NCBI RefSeq assembly: GCF_004216695.1
Contig: NZ_SGXC01000003.1
Location: 806,001-870,000, forward strand
Length of the DNA: 64,000 nucleotides
DNA from: Pigmentiphaga kullae
GTDB lineage: Bacteria; Pseudomonadota; Gammaproteobacteria; Burkholderiales; Burkholderiaceae_B
Direction: 5' to 3'
Shown: one piece after another, positions 52,777 to 62,418 of the stretch
Numbering within the stretch: position 1 is the stretch's first letter
Layout: every line of letters starts with the position of its first letter
The notes under the pieces: model-generated
What the model saw: only the letters and a program-made list of their open reading frames with translations
What the model was told of the DNA's origin: nothing
Database searches by the model: none
Program-made: the position numbers and the translations under genes

Positions 52777-53519
52777 TGGACAGAGCCCTTTACATTGCCG
52801 CGACCGGCGCCCGCGAACTGATGCGGCGCCAGGACGTGCAGACCAACAATCTGGCGAACGCGCTGACGCCCGGGTTCCGCGCCGAGATCGTGGCCCAGCG
52901 TACCGCGCCCGTGGTCGGCGGTCCCGGCCTGCGCACGCGCGCCTATGCGGTCGAGTCGACGCCGGGCGCCGATATGTCGGCCGGCGCGATGATGGCGACC
53001 GGGCGCGACCTGGACGTCGCGATCCAGGGCGAGGGCTGGTTCGCCGTGCGTGGCGCGGACGGCGGCGAGGCCTACACCCGCGCCGGCGGCTTCCAGACCA
53101 CGGCGGACGGCATGCTGGTCGACGTGGCCGGGCGCCCGGTGCTGGACCCGAACGGCGAGCCCATCCTGATTCCGCCCGACACCAAGGTGCAGGTCAATAC
53201 CGACGGTTCGATTTCCTCCGTGCCCGAGGTCGACCGGGTACAGGCCGCGCAGATCGCCAACCTCAAGCTGGTGAACCCGCCGGGGAACACGCTGGCGCGC
53301 GGCGCGGACGGCCTTTTCCGCCTGCGCCAGGGCGGCATCGCGCCGGCGGCCGACGGGGTGCGCGTGGCGGGCGGCATGCTCGAGGGCAGCAACGTGAACG
53401 CCGTGGAAACCATGGTGGGCATGATCGCCGCGGCGCGTCACTACGACGTGCAGATACAGCTCATGCAGAACACCGACCAGAACCAGCGGTCGGCCACCCA
53501 GATATTGAGCATGACTTGA
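52776..53519 (+). CDS. flgF: Flagellar basal-body rod protein FlgF
   Basis: A 247-residue rod protein beginning MDRALYIAATGARELMRRQD with the NNLANALTPGFRAE rod motif. The middle contains DLDVAIQGEGWFAV, and the C-terminus has NVNAVETMVGMIAAARHYDV. It overlaps flgE by one base. A perfect 20-base palindrome follows directly after its stop. Confidence 0.95.
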   Translation: MDRALYIAATGARELMRRQDVQTNNLANALTPGFRAEIVAQRTAPVVGGPGLRTRAYAVESTPGADMSAGAMMATGRDLDVAIQGEGWFAVRGADGGEAYTRAGGFQTTADGMLVDVAGRPVLDPNGEPILIPPDTKVQVNTDGSISSVPEVDRVQAAQIANLKLVNPPGNTLARGADGLFRLRQGGIAPAADGVRVAGGMLEGSNVNAVETMVGMIAAARHYDVQIQLMQNTDQNQRSATQILSMT

Positions 53520-53539
53520 CCGCGGGCCCGGGCCCGCGG
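53520..53539. other. Perfect GC-only palindrome between flgF and flgG
   Basis: CCGCGGGCCCGGGCCCGCGG starts directly after the flgF TGA. As RNA it would form an 8-bp G+C stem. There is no T-run, so it is more likely an mRNA-stability or attenuation element than a terminator. Confidence 0.55.
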
Positions 53540-53589
53540 CGATGGAATCTTGCGTAGTGCGGCGCATGCCGCGATAAGGATCAAGCATC

Positions 53590-54372
53590 ATGATGCGTTC
53601 TCTCTGGATCGCGAAGACCGGCCTGGATGCGCAGCAGACCCAGCTGGACGTCATCTCGAACAACCTCGCCAACGTCAGCACCAATGGCTACAAGCGTTCG
53701 CGCGCGGTGTTCGAGGACCTGCTCTACCAGACCATGCGGCCGGCCGGCACGCAGACCACGCAGCAAAACCAGGTACCCGCGGGGCTTACGCTGGGAACGG
53801 GCTCGCGGCCCGTGGCCACGGTTCGCAACTATTCGCAGGGCGCCCTGCAGCAGACCAGCAGCAGCTTCGACCTGTCGGTCAACGGCGCCGGCTTTTTCCA
53901 GGTGCAATTGCCCGACGGCACGCTGGCCTATACGCGCGACGGCAGCTTCCAGATCGACAGCCAGGGGCAGCTCGTGACCAACAACGGCCTGGTCATCGAT
54001 CCGGGCATCGTGGTACCGGAAGGCGTCAAGGAAGTCGCCATCGGCCAGGACGGCGTGGTGACGGCGACGGTGGCGGGCCAGACCCAGCCGGTCCAGCTGG
54101 GCCAGCTGCAGCTGGCGACCTTCATCAATCCGCCGGGCCTGCAGCCGCTGGGCCAGAACCTGTTCGGCGAGACCGCCGCCTCGGGCGTGCCCGTGGTCAA
54201 CGTGCCCGGCTTGAACGGGGCAGGGCTGATCAACCAGGGCTACGTCGAGGCATCCAACGTCAACGTGGTCGAGGAACTGGTCGGCATGATCCAGACCCAG
54301 CGCGCGTACGAAATCAACTCGCGCGCCATCACCACGGCCGACCAGATGCTCCAGCGCATCTCGCAGCTCTGA
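53590..54372 (+). CDS. flgG: Flagellar basal-body distal rod protein FlgG
   Basis: A 260-residue distal rod protein. It starts [20 protein letters not shown] then [20 protein letters not shown]. Mid-protein is [20 protein letters not shown] and it ends [25 protein letters not shown] lies nine bases before the first of two ATG codons. It follows flgF after 70 bases. Confidence 0.97.
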   Translation: MMRSLWIAKTGLDAQQTQLDVISNNLANVSTNGYKRSRAVFEDLLYQTMRPAGTQTTQQNQVPAGLTLGTGSRPVATVRNYSQGALQQTSSSFDLSVNGAGFFQVQLPDGTLAYTRDGSFQIDSQGQLVTNNGLVIDPGIVVPEGVKEVAIGQDGVVTATVAGQTQPVQLGQLQLATFINPPGLQPLGQNLFGETAASGVPVVNVPGLNGAGLINQGYVEASNVNVVEELVGMIQTQRAYEINSRAITTADQMLQRISQL

Positions 54373-54383
54373 GGAAGGCCGGG

Positions 54384-55088
54384 ATGAAGCAAGCGTTCAG
54401 GCCGCGTGTCCGTGGCGCCAGGGCCATCGCCGGGATGACGATCCTGGCGGGGCTGGCGGCCTGCGCCGCGCCCAAGGTCGACATCGACGGACCGACCACG
54501 GCCCGGCCGGTGGATCCCGTGGCCTACAACGCGAACCGCCGGCCCACCGGCGGCATATTCGGCGCCGCGCCCGGCTATCGTCCGCTGTTCGAGGACGTGC
54601 GGGCGCGCAACATCGGCGACACACTGGTCGTGCGTCTGGAAGAACACATCAATTCGTCCCAGCGCAACAATACGTCGGCGCAGCGGTCGGCCTCGGCCTC
54701 GGTGGGGATCCCGTCCATCAACAAGCTGCCCGGTTCCGGCATCCTGCGCGGCTTGGGCGTGCAGGGCGAGAGCGAGAACCGCTTCAACGCCCGCGGCGAG
54801 ACCGGCGCCAGCAACATCCTGTCGGGCACGATCACCGTGACCGTGGTCGAGGTGCTGGCCAACGGCAACATGCGCGTCTCGGGCGAAAAGCAGATCGGCA
54901 CCAACCGCGAGACCGAGCGCGTGCGTTTCTCGGGCGTGGTCAACCCGACTCACATCGTCGGCGGCAACTCGGTCAGCTCGACCCAGGTCGCCGACGCGCG
55001 CATCGAATACCGGGGGCAGGGCGCGATCGACGAGGCCCAGACCGTGGGCTGGCTGTCGCGCTTCTTCTATTCGTTCCTGCCGTTCTGA
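54384..55088 (+). CDS. flgH: Flagellar L-ring lipoprotein FlgH
   Basis: A 234-residue outer-membrane ring lipoprotein. The signal peptide ends with the lipobox LAAC ([17 protein letters not shown]). Conserved regions are [40 protein letters not shown] and [20 protein letters not shown]. It starts 11 bases after flgG. Confidence 0.96.
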   Translation: MKQAFRPRVRGARAIAGMTILAGLAACAAPKVDIDGPTTARPVDPVAYNANRRPTGGIFGAAPGYRPLFEDVRARNIGDTLVVRLEEHINSSQRNNTSAQRSASASVGIPSINKLPGSGILRGLGVQGESENRFNARGETGASNILSGTITVTVVEVLANGNMRVSGEKQIGTNRETERVRFSGVVNPTHIVGGNSVSSTQVADARIEYRGQGAIDEAQTVGWLSRFFYSFLPF

Positions 55089-55099
55089 GCGCGCGCACC

Positions 55100-56221
55100 A
55101 TGAACCATCATCCGTTCCTCGCCGCCTGCCTGCGTCTGGCCGTGGCGATGCTGTGCGCGCTGCTCGCGCCGGCGGCCCAGGCCGCCCGGGTCAAGGACCT
55201 GGCCAACGTCCAGGGCGTGCGCAACAACCAGCTGGTGGGCTACGGCCTGGTCGTGGGCCTGGACGGCACGGGCGACCAGACCACGCAAACGCCGTTCACG
55301 ACCCAGTCGCTGATGTCCATGCTGTCCAACCTGGGCATCAACGTGCCGCCCGGCACGCGGCTCCAGCTCAAGAACGTGGCGGCGGTGATGGTGACCACCA
55401 TGCTGCCGCCGTTCTCGCAGCCGGGCCAGCAGGTCGACGTGACGGTCAGCTCCATGGGCAACGCCAAGTCCCTGCGGGGCGGCACGCTGCTGCTGACGCC
55501 GCTCAAGGGGCTGGACGGGCAGGTCTATGCGATGGCGCAGGGCAGCGTGTCGGTGGGGGGCGCGGGCGCCTCGGCGGCAGGCAGCCGCGCGCAGATCAAC
55601 CACCTGAGCGCGGGCCGCATCCCGGCCGGCGCCACGGTGGAGCGGGACGTGCCGACGCCGTTTTCCGACGATGGCGCGCTGAGGCTGGAGCTGACCACCG
55701 CCGATTTCTCGACGGCGCGTTCGATGGTCGAGACCATCAACCGCCGTATCGGCCCCGGCACGGCGACCGCGCTCGACGGCCGCGTGATCGAACTGCGCGC
55801 GCCCTCGTCCCCGGATGCCCGGGTCGCCTTCATGGCGCAGATCGAGGACCTGGAGGTCGTGGGCAGCCGCGCGCCGGCGCGGGTGGTCATCAATGCGCGC
55901 ACCGGCTCGGTCGTGATGAACCAGAGCGTGCGCCTGGCGCCGGTGGCCGTCGCGCACGGCAACCTGAGCGTCACGGTCAGCGCGGCGCCGGTGGTCAGCC
56001 AGCCGGCGCCCTTCTCGGGCGGGCAGACGGTGGTGACCGAGCGCGCCGACATCGAGATCAGGCAGGGCGGCGGCGCCATCGTGCACCTGGATGGCGGCGC
56101 CCAGCTGGCGGAGGTGGTCAAGGCGCTGAACCTGCTCGGCGCCACGCCGCAGGACCTCATCTCCATCCTGCAGGCGCTCAAGACCGCGGGTGCGTTGACC
56201 GCCGAACTGGAGATCATCTGA
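55100..56221 (+). CDS. flgI: Flagellar P-ring protein FlgI
   Basis: A 373-residue periplasmic ring protein with a signal peptide ending QAA. The mature protein opens [20 protein letters not shown] then [11 protein letters not shown], and ends [20 protein letters not shown]. It needs FlgA for ring formation. The stop overlaps the flgJ start as TGATG. Confidence 0.97.
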   Translation: MNHHPFLAACLRLAVAMLCALLAPAAQAARVKDLANVQGVRNNQLVGYGLVVGLDGTGDQTTQTPFTTQSLMSMLSNLGINVPPGTRLQLKNVAAVMVTTMLPPFSQPGQQVDVTVSSMGNAKSLRGGTLLLTPLKGLDGQVYAMAQGSVSVGGAGASAAGSRAQINHLSAGRIPAGATVERDVPTPFSDDGALRLELTTADFSTARSMVETINRRIGPGTATALDGRVIELRAPSSPDARVAFMAQIEDLEVVGSRAPARVVINARTGSVVMNQSVRLAPVAVAHGNLSVTVSAAPVVSQPAPFSGGQTVVTERADIEIRQGGGAIVHLDGGAQLAEVVKALNLLGATPQDLISILQALKTAGALTAELEII

Positions 56222-57303
56222 TGACCAAGATGGACAGCGCGATGCAGCGGGGCGGCATGGCGATCGATGCCCGTTCGCTGGAAGACCTGAAGCTGCAGGC
56301 GCGGCGCGACCAGGCGGGAACCGTCAGGCAGGCCGCCCGCCAGTTCGAGGCGCAGTTCGCCCAGATGCTGCTGTCGCAGATGCGGCAGACGTCGCTGGCG
56401 GGCGACGGCCCGCTGGCCCAGGCGCTGAACAGCCCCGCCTCGCAGACCTGGCGGGGGATGCTGGATCAGCAGATGGCGCAGAAGCTGGCCGGCGTTCAGG
56501 ATGCGGGCAGCGGCCCCGCGCCGGCGCGCAGCGGCCTGGGGCTGGCCGACATGCTGGAGAAGCAGCTGACCCGCAGTACGATGTCGCCGGAGTCCCTGCG
56601 CCGTGCCGGGCTGCCGCTGTCCATGTCCACGCTGGAGCTGGCGCGCGGCCGGACCATCGGCACGCCCTCGACGGCCACCAGCGGCATGATAGGCGGCATG
56701 GACGCCGCGGCGCTGGCGGGAGGGGCGGCCCCGCCGCGCCGCATCCAGAACGGCCGGTTCGGCACCCAGCCGGCCTACGCGCCGCCCGCGGCGGCCAGCA
56801 AACCCGCGGCCGAGGCGCGTACCGCGCCCGCATCCGCCGAAGAAGTCCGCGCCGAGTTCCTGGGCAAGTTCCTGCCCGCGGCCCGGCGCGCGGAGGCCGC
56901 GACGGGCATCCCGGCCGCCTACATCCTGGGCCAGGCCGCCCTGGAGTCGGGCTGGGGACGGCGCGAGATCCGCGGCGCCCAGGGCGAAGCCAGCCACAAC
57001 CTGTTCGGGATCAAGGCGACGGGCTGGGACGGCCGCACCGTGCGCACCCGCACGACCGAATATCGCAACGGCGCGCCGGAGCGCGTGACCGCCGAGTTCC
57101 GCGCCTACGACTCCTACGAACAGGCGTTCGAGGACTACGCGCGCCTGCTGGCGTCGAATCCCCGTTATGCCAAGGTGCTGCAATCGGCCGGCAACGCCGA
57201 GCAGTTCGCCCAGGGCCTGCAGCGGGCAGGCTACGCGACCGACCCCAGGTACGCCGAAAAGCTGGGCAGCACCATCCGGCGGGCCATGCAGGTCGTCGTC
57301 TAG
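56221..57303 (+). CDS. flgJ: Flagellar rod assembly protein/muramidase FlgJ
   Basis: A 360-residue bifunctional protein. The N-terminal rod-scaffold domain (residues ~38-95) has AARQFEAQFAQMLLSQMRQT. The C-terminal glucosaminidase domain (~205-358) has AAYILGQAALESGWGRREI with the catalytic glutamate, then HNLFGIKATGWDGRTV and FRAYDSYEQAFEDYARLL. It opens the peptidoglycan for the rod. A Pro/Ala linker joins the domains. Confidence 0.96.
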   Translation: MTKMDSAMQRGGMAIDARSLEDLKLQARRDQAGTVRQAARQFEAQFAQMLLSQMRQTSLAGDGPLAQALNSPASQTWRGMLDQQMAQKLAGVQDAGSGPAPARSGLGLADMLEKQLTRSTMSPESLRRAGLPLSMSTLELARGRTIGTPSTATSGMIGGMDAAALAGGAAPPRRIQNGRFGTQPAYAPPAAASKPAAEARTAPASAEEVRAEFLGKFLPAARRAEAATGIPAAYILGQAALESGWGRREIRGAQGEASHNLFGIKATGWDGRTVRTRTTEYRNGAPERVTAEFRAYDSYEQAFEDYARLLASNPRYAKVLQSAGNAEQFAQGLQRAGYATDPRYAEKLGSTIRRAMQVVV

Positions 57304-57345
57304 CGGCAGATTTGCTCCGGCCCGGGCGTAAGGCCGCCGGCATGC

Positions 57346-57372
57346 TCAAGCTTGGGCGCCGGCGTCCGTTAA
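57346..57372 (+). promoter_or_regulatory. Sigma-28 (FliA) promoter for flgK-flgL
   Basis: TCAAGCTT-N11-TCCGTTAA matches the consensus at 6/8 in each element with exact spacing. It starts 43 bases after the flgJ stop and ends 57 bases before the flgK ATG. Confidence 0.7.
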
Positions 57373-57429
57373 GAAAGACATCAGCCGTGCAAGGCGCCGC
57401 CGCGCACGCCAGGCAGTCCGCATGAAACC

Positions 57430-59331
57430 ATGACCACGAACATCGCCAACATCGCATTGACCGGATTGCGCGCCGCCCAGGCCGGGCTGGCCGTCACCGC
57501 CAACAACATCTCCAACCAGGGGACGCCCGGGTATTCGCGCCAGCAGGTGGTGCTGCAGTCGGCCTTGTCGAATTTCAGCGGCGCCGGCTATTTCGGGCAG
57601 GGCGTGGACGTCGTCACGGTCCAGCGCGCCTACAGCGACTTCCTGTCCAGCCAGGCCAGCCAGTCGGCATCGACGCTCAGCTATCTTTCCACCTATTCGG
57701 ACCAGATGAGCGGCCTGATCAACCGCCTCGGTTCGGTGGATACCGGCATCAACCAGAGCCTGAACGCGCTGTACACCGCCATCGGCGGCTTCAGCCAGAA
57801 TCCCGCCCAGACCGCGTCGCGGCAGGCCGCGCTGGCGGCGGCGCAGTCGACGGCGGCGCGCTTTCGCGCCGTCAGCGAAGACCTGTCCACCCTGAGCCAG
57901 GGCATCGACAACCAGGCCAGCGCCACGGTGGGGCAGATCAACCAGCTGGTGCAGAGCATTGCCGCCTACAACGCCAAGATCGGCGACGCCTATGGCACCA
58001 GCCAGGGGCAGGCGCCCAACGCCCTGCTGGACCAGCGCGACGTGCTGGTTCGCGAACTGGGCAAGCTGACGGGCATCACCACCAGCACCCAGGGCACGAG
58101 CATCAACGTCTACCTGGCCAACGGCCAGCCGCTGGTCCTGGAGCAGGTGGCCTCGCAGTTGAAGATCGACACCCGCGACCCGAATTCGCCCACCGGCACC
58201 AGCCTGTCGCTGACCGTCGGCAGCCATGCCATGCAGCTCAACCAGAGCGACATCGATGGCGGCCAGCTGGGCGCGCTGCTGCAATTCCGTGACAACGAAC
58301 TGGCCCAGGCCCAGTCCGAACTGGGGCGCCTGGCCATCGCCATGGCGGCGGCCTACAACCAGCAGCAGCAATTCGGCCTGGACAGCAACGGGCAGCCGGG
58401 CCAGGCCCTGTTCCGCATCGGCAACCCCGTGGCCGTGGGCCAGCGGGGCAACACCGGCGATGCGCGGCTGGCGGTGGGCATTGCCGACACGCGCTCGCTG
58501 ACCGGCAGCGATTACCAGCTGACGCGGGTGGGCAGCGAATATGTGCTGACCCGCCTGGATGACGGTACCGAGCTTGGGCCGTTCTCGTCCCTGCCGCAGA
58601 ATGTCGACGGCCTGACCATCGGTCTGGCTGACGGCGACCTGGCAGACGGCGACACGTTCACGATCAAAGTCGCCAGCCAGGCCGCGGCCGGCGTCGAAGT
58701 GATGCTGGGCGACCCTGGCAAGCTGGCCGCCGCCGCGCCCATGGGCCTGGAGACGGCGGGCACCAACACCGGTACGGCCCAGGCGTCGCGGCTGCGTTCG
58801 GCCGAGTCGGCCAGCCCCGACTACGGGACGTCGGTCACCGTCCGCTTCACGTCCGCCACCGGTTACGAGTTGCTGGGCGAGGACGGCACCGTGCTGTCGA
58901 CGGGCTCCTTGCAGCCGCCGCAGCAGGCCATTTCGTACAACGGCTGGGCCTTCGACCTGGCCGGCATCCCCGCCGCCGGGGACACCATCACCGTCAAGGC
59001 CGATCCAGGCGCTCCCGCGGGGGACAACCGCAACGCTCTGGCCATGGCCGGACTGGGGACCACCCGGATCGCCGGGGGCAGCACGCTGACCGATGCCTAT
59101 GCGGGACTCATTTCCCAGGTCGGCACGCGCGCAGCCTCGCTGAACATCAGCAAGGCCGCGCAGCAGACGGCTTTCGACCAGGCGGTGGCCAGCGAACAGT
59201 CGCTGTCGGGCGTGAACCTGGACGAAGAGGGGGCCAACCTGCTGCGCTACCAGCAGGCCTATGCGGCCGCCGGCAAGGTGCTCGGCATGTCTTCCGAGCT
59301 GTTCGACCAGTTGCTCGCCGCCATCCATTAA
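57430..59331 (+). CDS. flgK: Flagellar hook-filament junction protein FlgK (HAP1)
   Basis: A 633-residue junction protein. It opens IANIALTGLRAAQAGLAVTA and NNISNQGTPGYSRQQVVLQS, with the NALLDQRDVLVRELGKLTGI segment characteristic of FlgK. The C-terminus is VNLDEEGANLLRYQQAYAAA and then KVLGMSSELFDQLLAAIH. It is longer than enteric FlgK because of a variable central domain. FlgN is its predicted chaperone. Confidence 0.97.
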   Translation: MTTNIANIALTGLRAAQAGLAVTANNISNQGTPGYSRQQVVLQSALSNFSGAGYFGQGVDVVTVQRAYSDFLSSQASQSASTLSYLSTYSDQMSGLINRLGSVDTGINQSLNALYTAIGGFSQNPAQTASRQAALAAAQSTAARFRAVSEDLSTLSQGIDNQASATVGQINQLVQSIAAYNAKIGDAYGTSQGQAPNALLDQRDVLVRELGKLTGITTSTQGTSINVYLANGQPLVLEQVASQLKIDTRDPNSPTGTSLSLTVGSHAMQLNQSDIDGGQLGALLQFRDNELAQAQSELGRLAIAMAAAYNQQQQFGLDSNGQPGQALFRIGNPVAVGQRGNTGDARLAVGIADTRSLTGSDYQLTRVGSEYVLTRLDDGTELGPFSSLPQNVDGLTIGLADGDLADGDTFTIKVASQAAAGVEVMLGDPGKLAAAAPMGLETAGTNTGTAQASRLRSAESASPDYGTSVTVRFTSATGYELLGEDGTVLSTGSLQPPQQAISYNGWAFDLAGIPAAGDTITVKADPGAPAGDNRNALAMAGLGTTRIAGGSTLTDAYAGLISQVGTRAASLNISKAAQQTAFDQAVASEQSLSGVNLDEEGANLLRYQQAYAAAGKVLGMSSELFDQLLAAIH

Positions 59332-59351
59332 CGATACGCCTACGGACCGCC

Positions 59352-60566
59352 ATGAGAGTCAGCACCAACCAGTTCTACGACAACAGCATCCGTGCCATCA
59401 ACAGCCAGCAGAGCGCGCTGCTGCAGGTCTCGCAGCAGCTGTCCGCCCAGCGCAAGCTGCTCAGCCCGTCCGACGACCCGGTCGCGGCCGGCCGCGAAGT
59501 GGCGCTGGATGCCACGCTCAAGGCCAACGAACAGATGCTGAAGAACCAGGCGGACGCCAAGGGCCTGCTCGAAGGCACCGAGAACTATCTGGTGGAAGCC
59601 GGCAACACCCTGCAACTGGCGCTGACCCGCATCGTGCAGGCGGGCGGGGGCGGGTTGAACGAGGAAAACCGGCAATCCATCCTGGCCGACCTCAAGGGGC
59701 TGCGCGATCAGTTGATGAGCGTGGCCAATACCCAGGACGAGAACGGCAACTACGTCTTCGCCGGCTACAAGCGCGACAGCCAGCCCTTCGTGCGCAACGC
59801 CTCCGGCGTGGTCTACCAGGGCGACGCCGGCGTGCGCCAAAGCCAGATCGGGCCCAACCGCGTGATCGACGTCAGTTTCAGCGGCAACTACCTGTTCGGC
59901 GACATCCCCACTGGCCGCAACGGACTGGATGCCGGCGCCGCCAGCGGCAACACCGGCAGCGCCACGCTTACCTCCAGCACGGTCACCGACCGCCAGGCCT
60001 GGTCGGCCGCGGCGGCCTACGGTCCGTATACCATCGAGTTCGGCGCCGACGGCGCCTATACCGTTTCGGACAGGGACGGGGCCGAGGTCGGCACCGGCAC
60101 CCTGGGCGAGGACGGCCAGACGATAGACATCGCCGGCGTGCAGATCGGTTTCAGCGGCCGCCCCGCCGAAGGCGACAAGCTGAGTTTCGGCCCGTCGCGC
60201 TCGCAAAGCGTGTTCGATACGCTGGACCAGGCCATCGCCGCCCTGGGGCAGCCCGCGTCCGAGACCGAGTCCGTTTCGCGCGCCAACGCGCTGTACGAGG
60301 CCAACCTGAACCTGAACTCGGCGCTGAACCGGCTGCTCGAGGCGCGCTCGTCCATCGGCAGCCGCCTGACCGAGGTCGAGGCGGCCACCACGGCGGGCGA
60401 AACCCGCGGCGAACAGATCACCGGCGAGCTCTCGCGGGTAGTGGGGTCGGACCTGGAAACCATGACGGAATTGACCGGCGAGCTGGCCAAACGCACGTAC
60501 ACTGTGCAGGCCGCGCAGCAGACCTATACGCAGATCGCCCGGATGTCGATATTCAACTACCTGTAA
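59352..60566 (+). CDS. flgL: Flagellar hook-filament junction protein FlgL (HAP3)
   Basis: A 404-residue junction protein related to flagellin. It starts MRVSTNQFYDNSIRAINSQQ, then LLSPSDDPVAAGREVALDAT, and FAGYKRDSQPFVRNASG in the middle. It ends KRTYTVQAAQQTYTQIARMS and IFNYL. It follows flgK by 20 bases and is the last structural flagellar gene in the row. Confidence 0.96.
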   Translation: MRVSTNQFYDNSIRAINSQQSALLQVSQQLSAQRKLLSPSDDPVAAGREVALDATLKANEQMLKNQADAKGLLEGTENYLVEAGNTLQLALTRIVQAGGGGLNEENRQSILADLKGLRDQLMSVANTQDENGNYVFAGYKRDSQPFVRNASGVVYQGDAGVRQSQIGPNRVIDVSFSGNYLFGDIPTGRNGLDAGAASGNTGSATLTSSTVTDRQAWSAAAAYGPYTIEFGADGAYTVSDRDGAEVGTGTLGEDGQTIDIAGVQIGFSGRPAEGDKLSFGPSRSQSVFDTLDQAIAALGQPASETESVSRANALYEANLNLNSALNRLLEARSSIGSRLTEVEAATTAGETRGEQITGELSRVVGSDLETMTELTGELAKRTYTVQAAQQTYTQIARMSIFNYL

Positions 60567-60636
60567 CAGGACGGTTCCGGCGGCGGACGGATGCGAGGGT
60601 GCCGCCGGCGCGTTTACCTGGCCCACCGGATGTTTC

Positions 60637-61545
60637 ATGTCGCAGGAACCGTTCAACATCCTCGTCGTCGACGACGAGCCGCTCAACCTGGAAATCATTT
60701 CCGAGCACCTGTCCGATCCACGCTATCGGCTCCGGTGCGTGCAGGACGGTATCCAGGCCTGGGACGTGTTGCAGGAAGCAGGCGCTGACTTTGACCTGAT
60801 CGTGCTCGACCGGATGATGCCGGGGCTGGACGGCATCGAACTGCTGACCCGGATACGCGCGGACCGCCGCCTGGCCGACATTCCGGTCATCATGCAGACC
60901 GCCGCCTCGCGCCCGGCCGACGTGCTCGAGGGCATACACCGGGGCGCCTATTACTACCTGACCAAGCCGTACGAACACGACATGCTGATCGCGGTCGTCA
61001 GCGCGGCCATCGAATTCCGCGCGCGGCAGAAGGGCCTGCGCCGCCGCCTGTCGGACGTGCACGATGTGTTCGCCCACATGCGGCAGGCCAACTTCGGCTT
61101 CGTATCCCTGGCCGAGGCCCGTCAATTGGCGTTCTTCCTGGCCAAGCTGTGCCCCGCGCCCGAAGTGGCGGTGATCGGCCTGGCCGAGCTGATGGTCAAC
61201 GCGGTCGAGCACGGCAACCTGGAAGTCGGCTTCGTGGACAAAGGGCGCCTGAGCATGGAAGGCCGATGGGCCGCGGAAATCCAGCGGCGGCTGTCCCTGG
61301 CCCCGTATCGTGACCGCATCGCCAGCGTCAGTTTCGAACGCGAACCCGACCGCATCCGCTTCCGCGTCAAGGACCAGGGTCCCGGCTTCGATTGGCGATC
61401 CTACCTGGAAATCTCCCCCGACCGCGCCTTCGACATGCACGGCCGAGGCATCGCCATGGCCCGCGCCCTGACCTTCAAGGACCTGACCTACACCGACAAC
61501 GGCCGGGAGGCCATCGGCAGTATAGAGACCCCCCCTACGCCCTGA
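60637..61545 (+). CDS. Response regulator with C-terminal HATPase domain
   Basis: A 302-residue protein of unusual architecture. The receiver (residues ~6-125) has the acidic pair in ILVVDDEPLNL, Asp58 in FDLIVLDRMMPGLDG and Lys in YYLTKPYEHDM. The C-terminal domain (~165-295) is a GHKL-type ATPase resembling anti-sigma kinases: GLAELMVNAVEHGNLEVG (N box), VKDQGPGFDW (G1), MHGRGIAMARAL (G2). There is no HisKA domain. The last residues (SIETPPTP) and the stop are encoded inside the adjoining repeat. It follows flgL by 70 bases. Confidence 0.82.
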   Translation: MSQEPFNILVVDDEPLNLEIISEHLSDPRYRLRCVQDGIQAWDVLQEAGADFDLIVLDRMMPGLDGIELLTRIRADRRLADIPVIMQTAASRPADVLEGIHRGAYYYLTKPYEHDMLIAVVSAAIEFRARQKGLRRRLSDVHDVFAHMRQANFGFVSLAEARQLAFFLAKLCPAPEVAVIGLAELMVNAVEHGNLEVGFVDKGRLSMEGRWAAEIQRRLSLAPYRDRIASVSFEREPDRIRFRVKDQGPGFDWRSYLEISPDRAFDMHGRGIAMARALTFKDLTYTDNGREAIGSIETPPTP

Positions 61546-61777
61546 CGGGCGCCCCCCAGGGGGCGAAACCGGCGGACTGGCGGAGCCAGATCCGCGGTTT
61601 CCTGGGTCTAGGGAAACAGTCTTGGACTGAAGCACGGTTGCTATCGCTGGCAGCCAGCGAAGCACAGGTGCCGCAACCCAAGAAGCGGGCACTAGACCCA
61701 GGATGCGGTGGATCCGGCTCCGCCGGTCCACCCGCATCGCCCCCTTGAGGGGGCGCCCGAAGGGCGTAGGGGGTGGG
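61529..61777. repeat. Structured intergenic repeat, copy C: inverted pair with spacer
   Basis: Left arm 61529-61609 and right arm 61694-61777 are inverted relative to each other and each is a diverged version of copies A and B. The spacer (61610-61693) shares about 45 bases with the flank of copy A. In the left arm the first stem (61565-61601) differs from copy A at five base pairs, all compensated, with bulges and loop kept. The right arm has CGCCC-GAA-GGGCG instead of CGCGC-GAA-GCGCG. It fills the gap between two convergent genes. Confidence 0.85.
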
Positions 61778-61785
61778 CTCCGCTT

Positions 61786-62418
61786 CTACTCGACCAGTTT
61801 GTGCTTCAGCGCGTAGTGGGTCAGCTCGGCGTTGTTCTTGAGCTTCATCTTCTCGAGCAGGCGCGCGCGGTAGACCGACACGGTCTTGGGCGATAGCGAG
61901 ATTTCCTCGGCGATCTGGGTCAGGGTGCGGCCCGAGGCGATCATCACCATGGTCTGGTATTCACGGTCGGACAGCAGTTCGTGCGGTGGGCGTTCGTCGC
62001 CCTGGCTCAGATGGCTGGCCAGTTGTTCGGCCAGTTCGGGGGTAATGTATTTCTTGCCGCGCGCGACGGTCCGGATGGCCGCGATCACGGTTTCGGGCGG
62101 GGAGTTCTTGTGCAGGTAGCCGGCGGCGCCGGCCTTGACGCTGCGCACCGCGTATTGGTCCTCGGGATACATGCTGAGCATGAGCACGGCGATGCGCGGC
62201 CAGCGCTCGCGCACCTGCTTGAGTCCTTCCAGCCCGTTCTTGCCGGGCATGGAAATGTCCATCAGTACGACGTCGGCCTCGGTCTTGCGCAGCACGTCGA
62301 GCAGGTCGCCGCAGTCGGCCGCTTCTCCCACCACCGAGATGCCTTCCTCGGCCTGCGCGATCTGCCGCAGGCCCGAGCGCACGATGGCGTGATCGTCGGC
62401 GAGCACCAGACGGATCAT
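61786..62418 (-). CDS. NarL/LuxR-family response regulator
   Basis: A 210-residue regulator. The receiver has the acidic pair in LVLADDHAIVRSGL, Asp54 in DVVLMDISMPGKNGLEGL and Lys in AAGYLHKNSPPETV. The LuxR-type HTH (residues ~148-208) is LSDREYQTMVMIASGRTLTQ, then LSPKTVSVYRARLLEKMKL. Its ATG overlaps the stop of the kinase gene by four bases (ATGA), indicating a cognate pair. It probably controls genes outside what can be read here. It is convergent with the receiver-HATPase gene across the repeat. Confidence 0.9.
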   Translation of the reverse strand: MIRLVLADDHAIVRSGLRQIAQAEEGISVVGEAADCGDLLDVLRKTEADVVLMDISMPGKNGLEGLKQVRERWPRIAVLMLSMYPEDQYAVRSVKAGAAGYLHKNSPPETVIAAIRTVARGKKYITPELAEQLASHLSQGDERPPHELLSDREYQTMVMIASGRTLTQIAEEISLSPKTVSVYRARLLEKMKLKNNAELTHYALKHKLVE

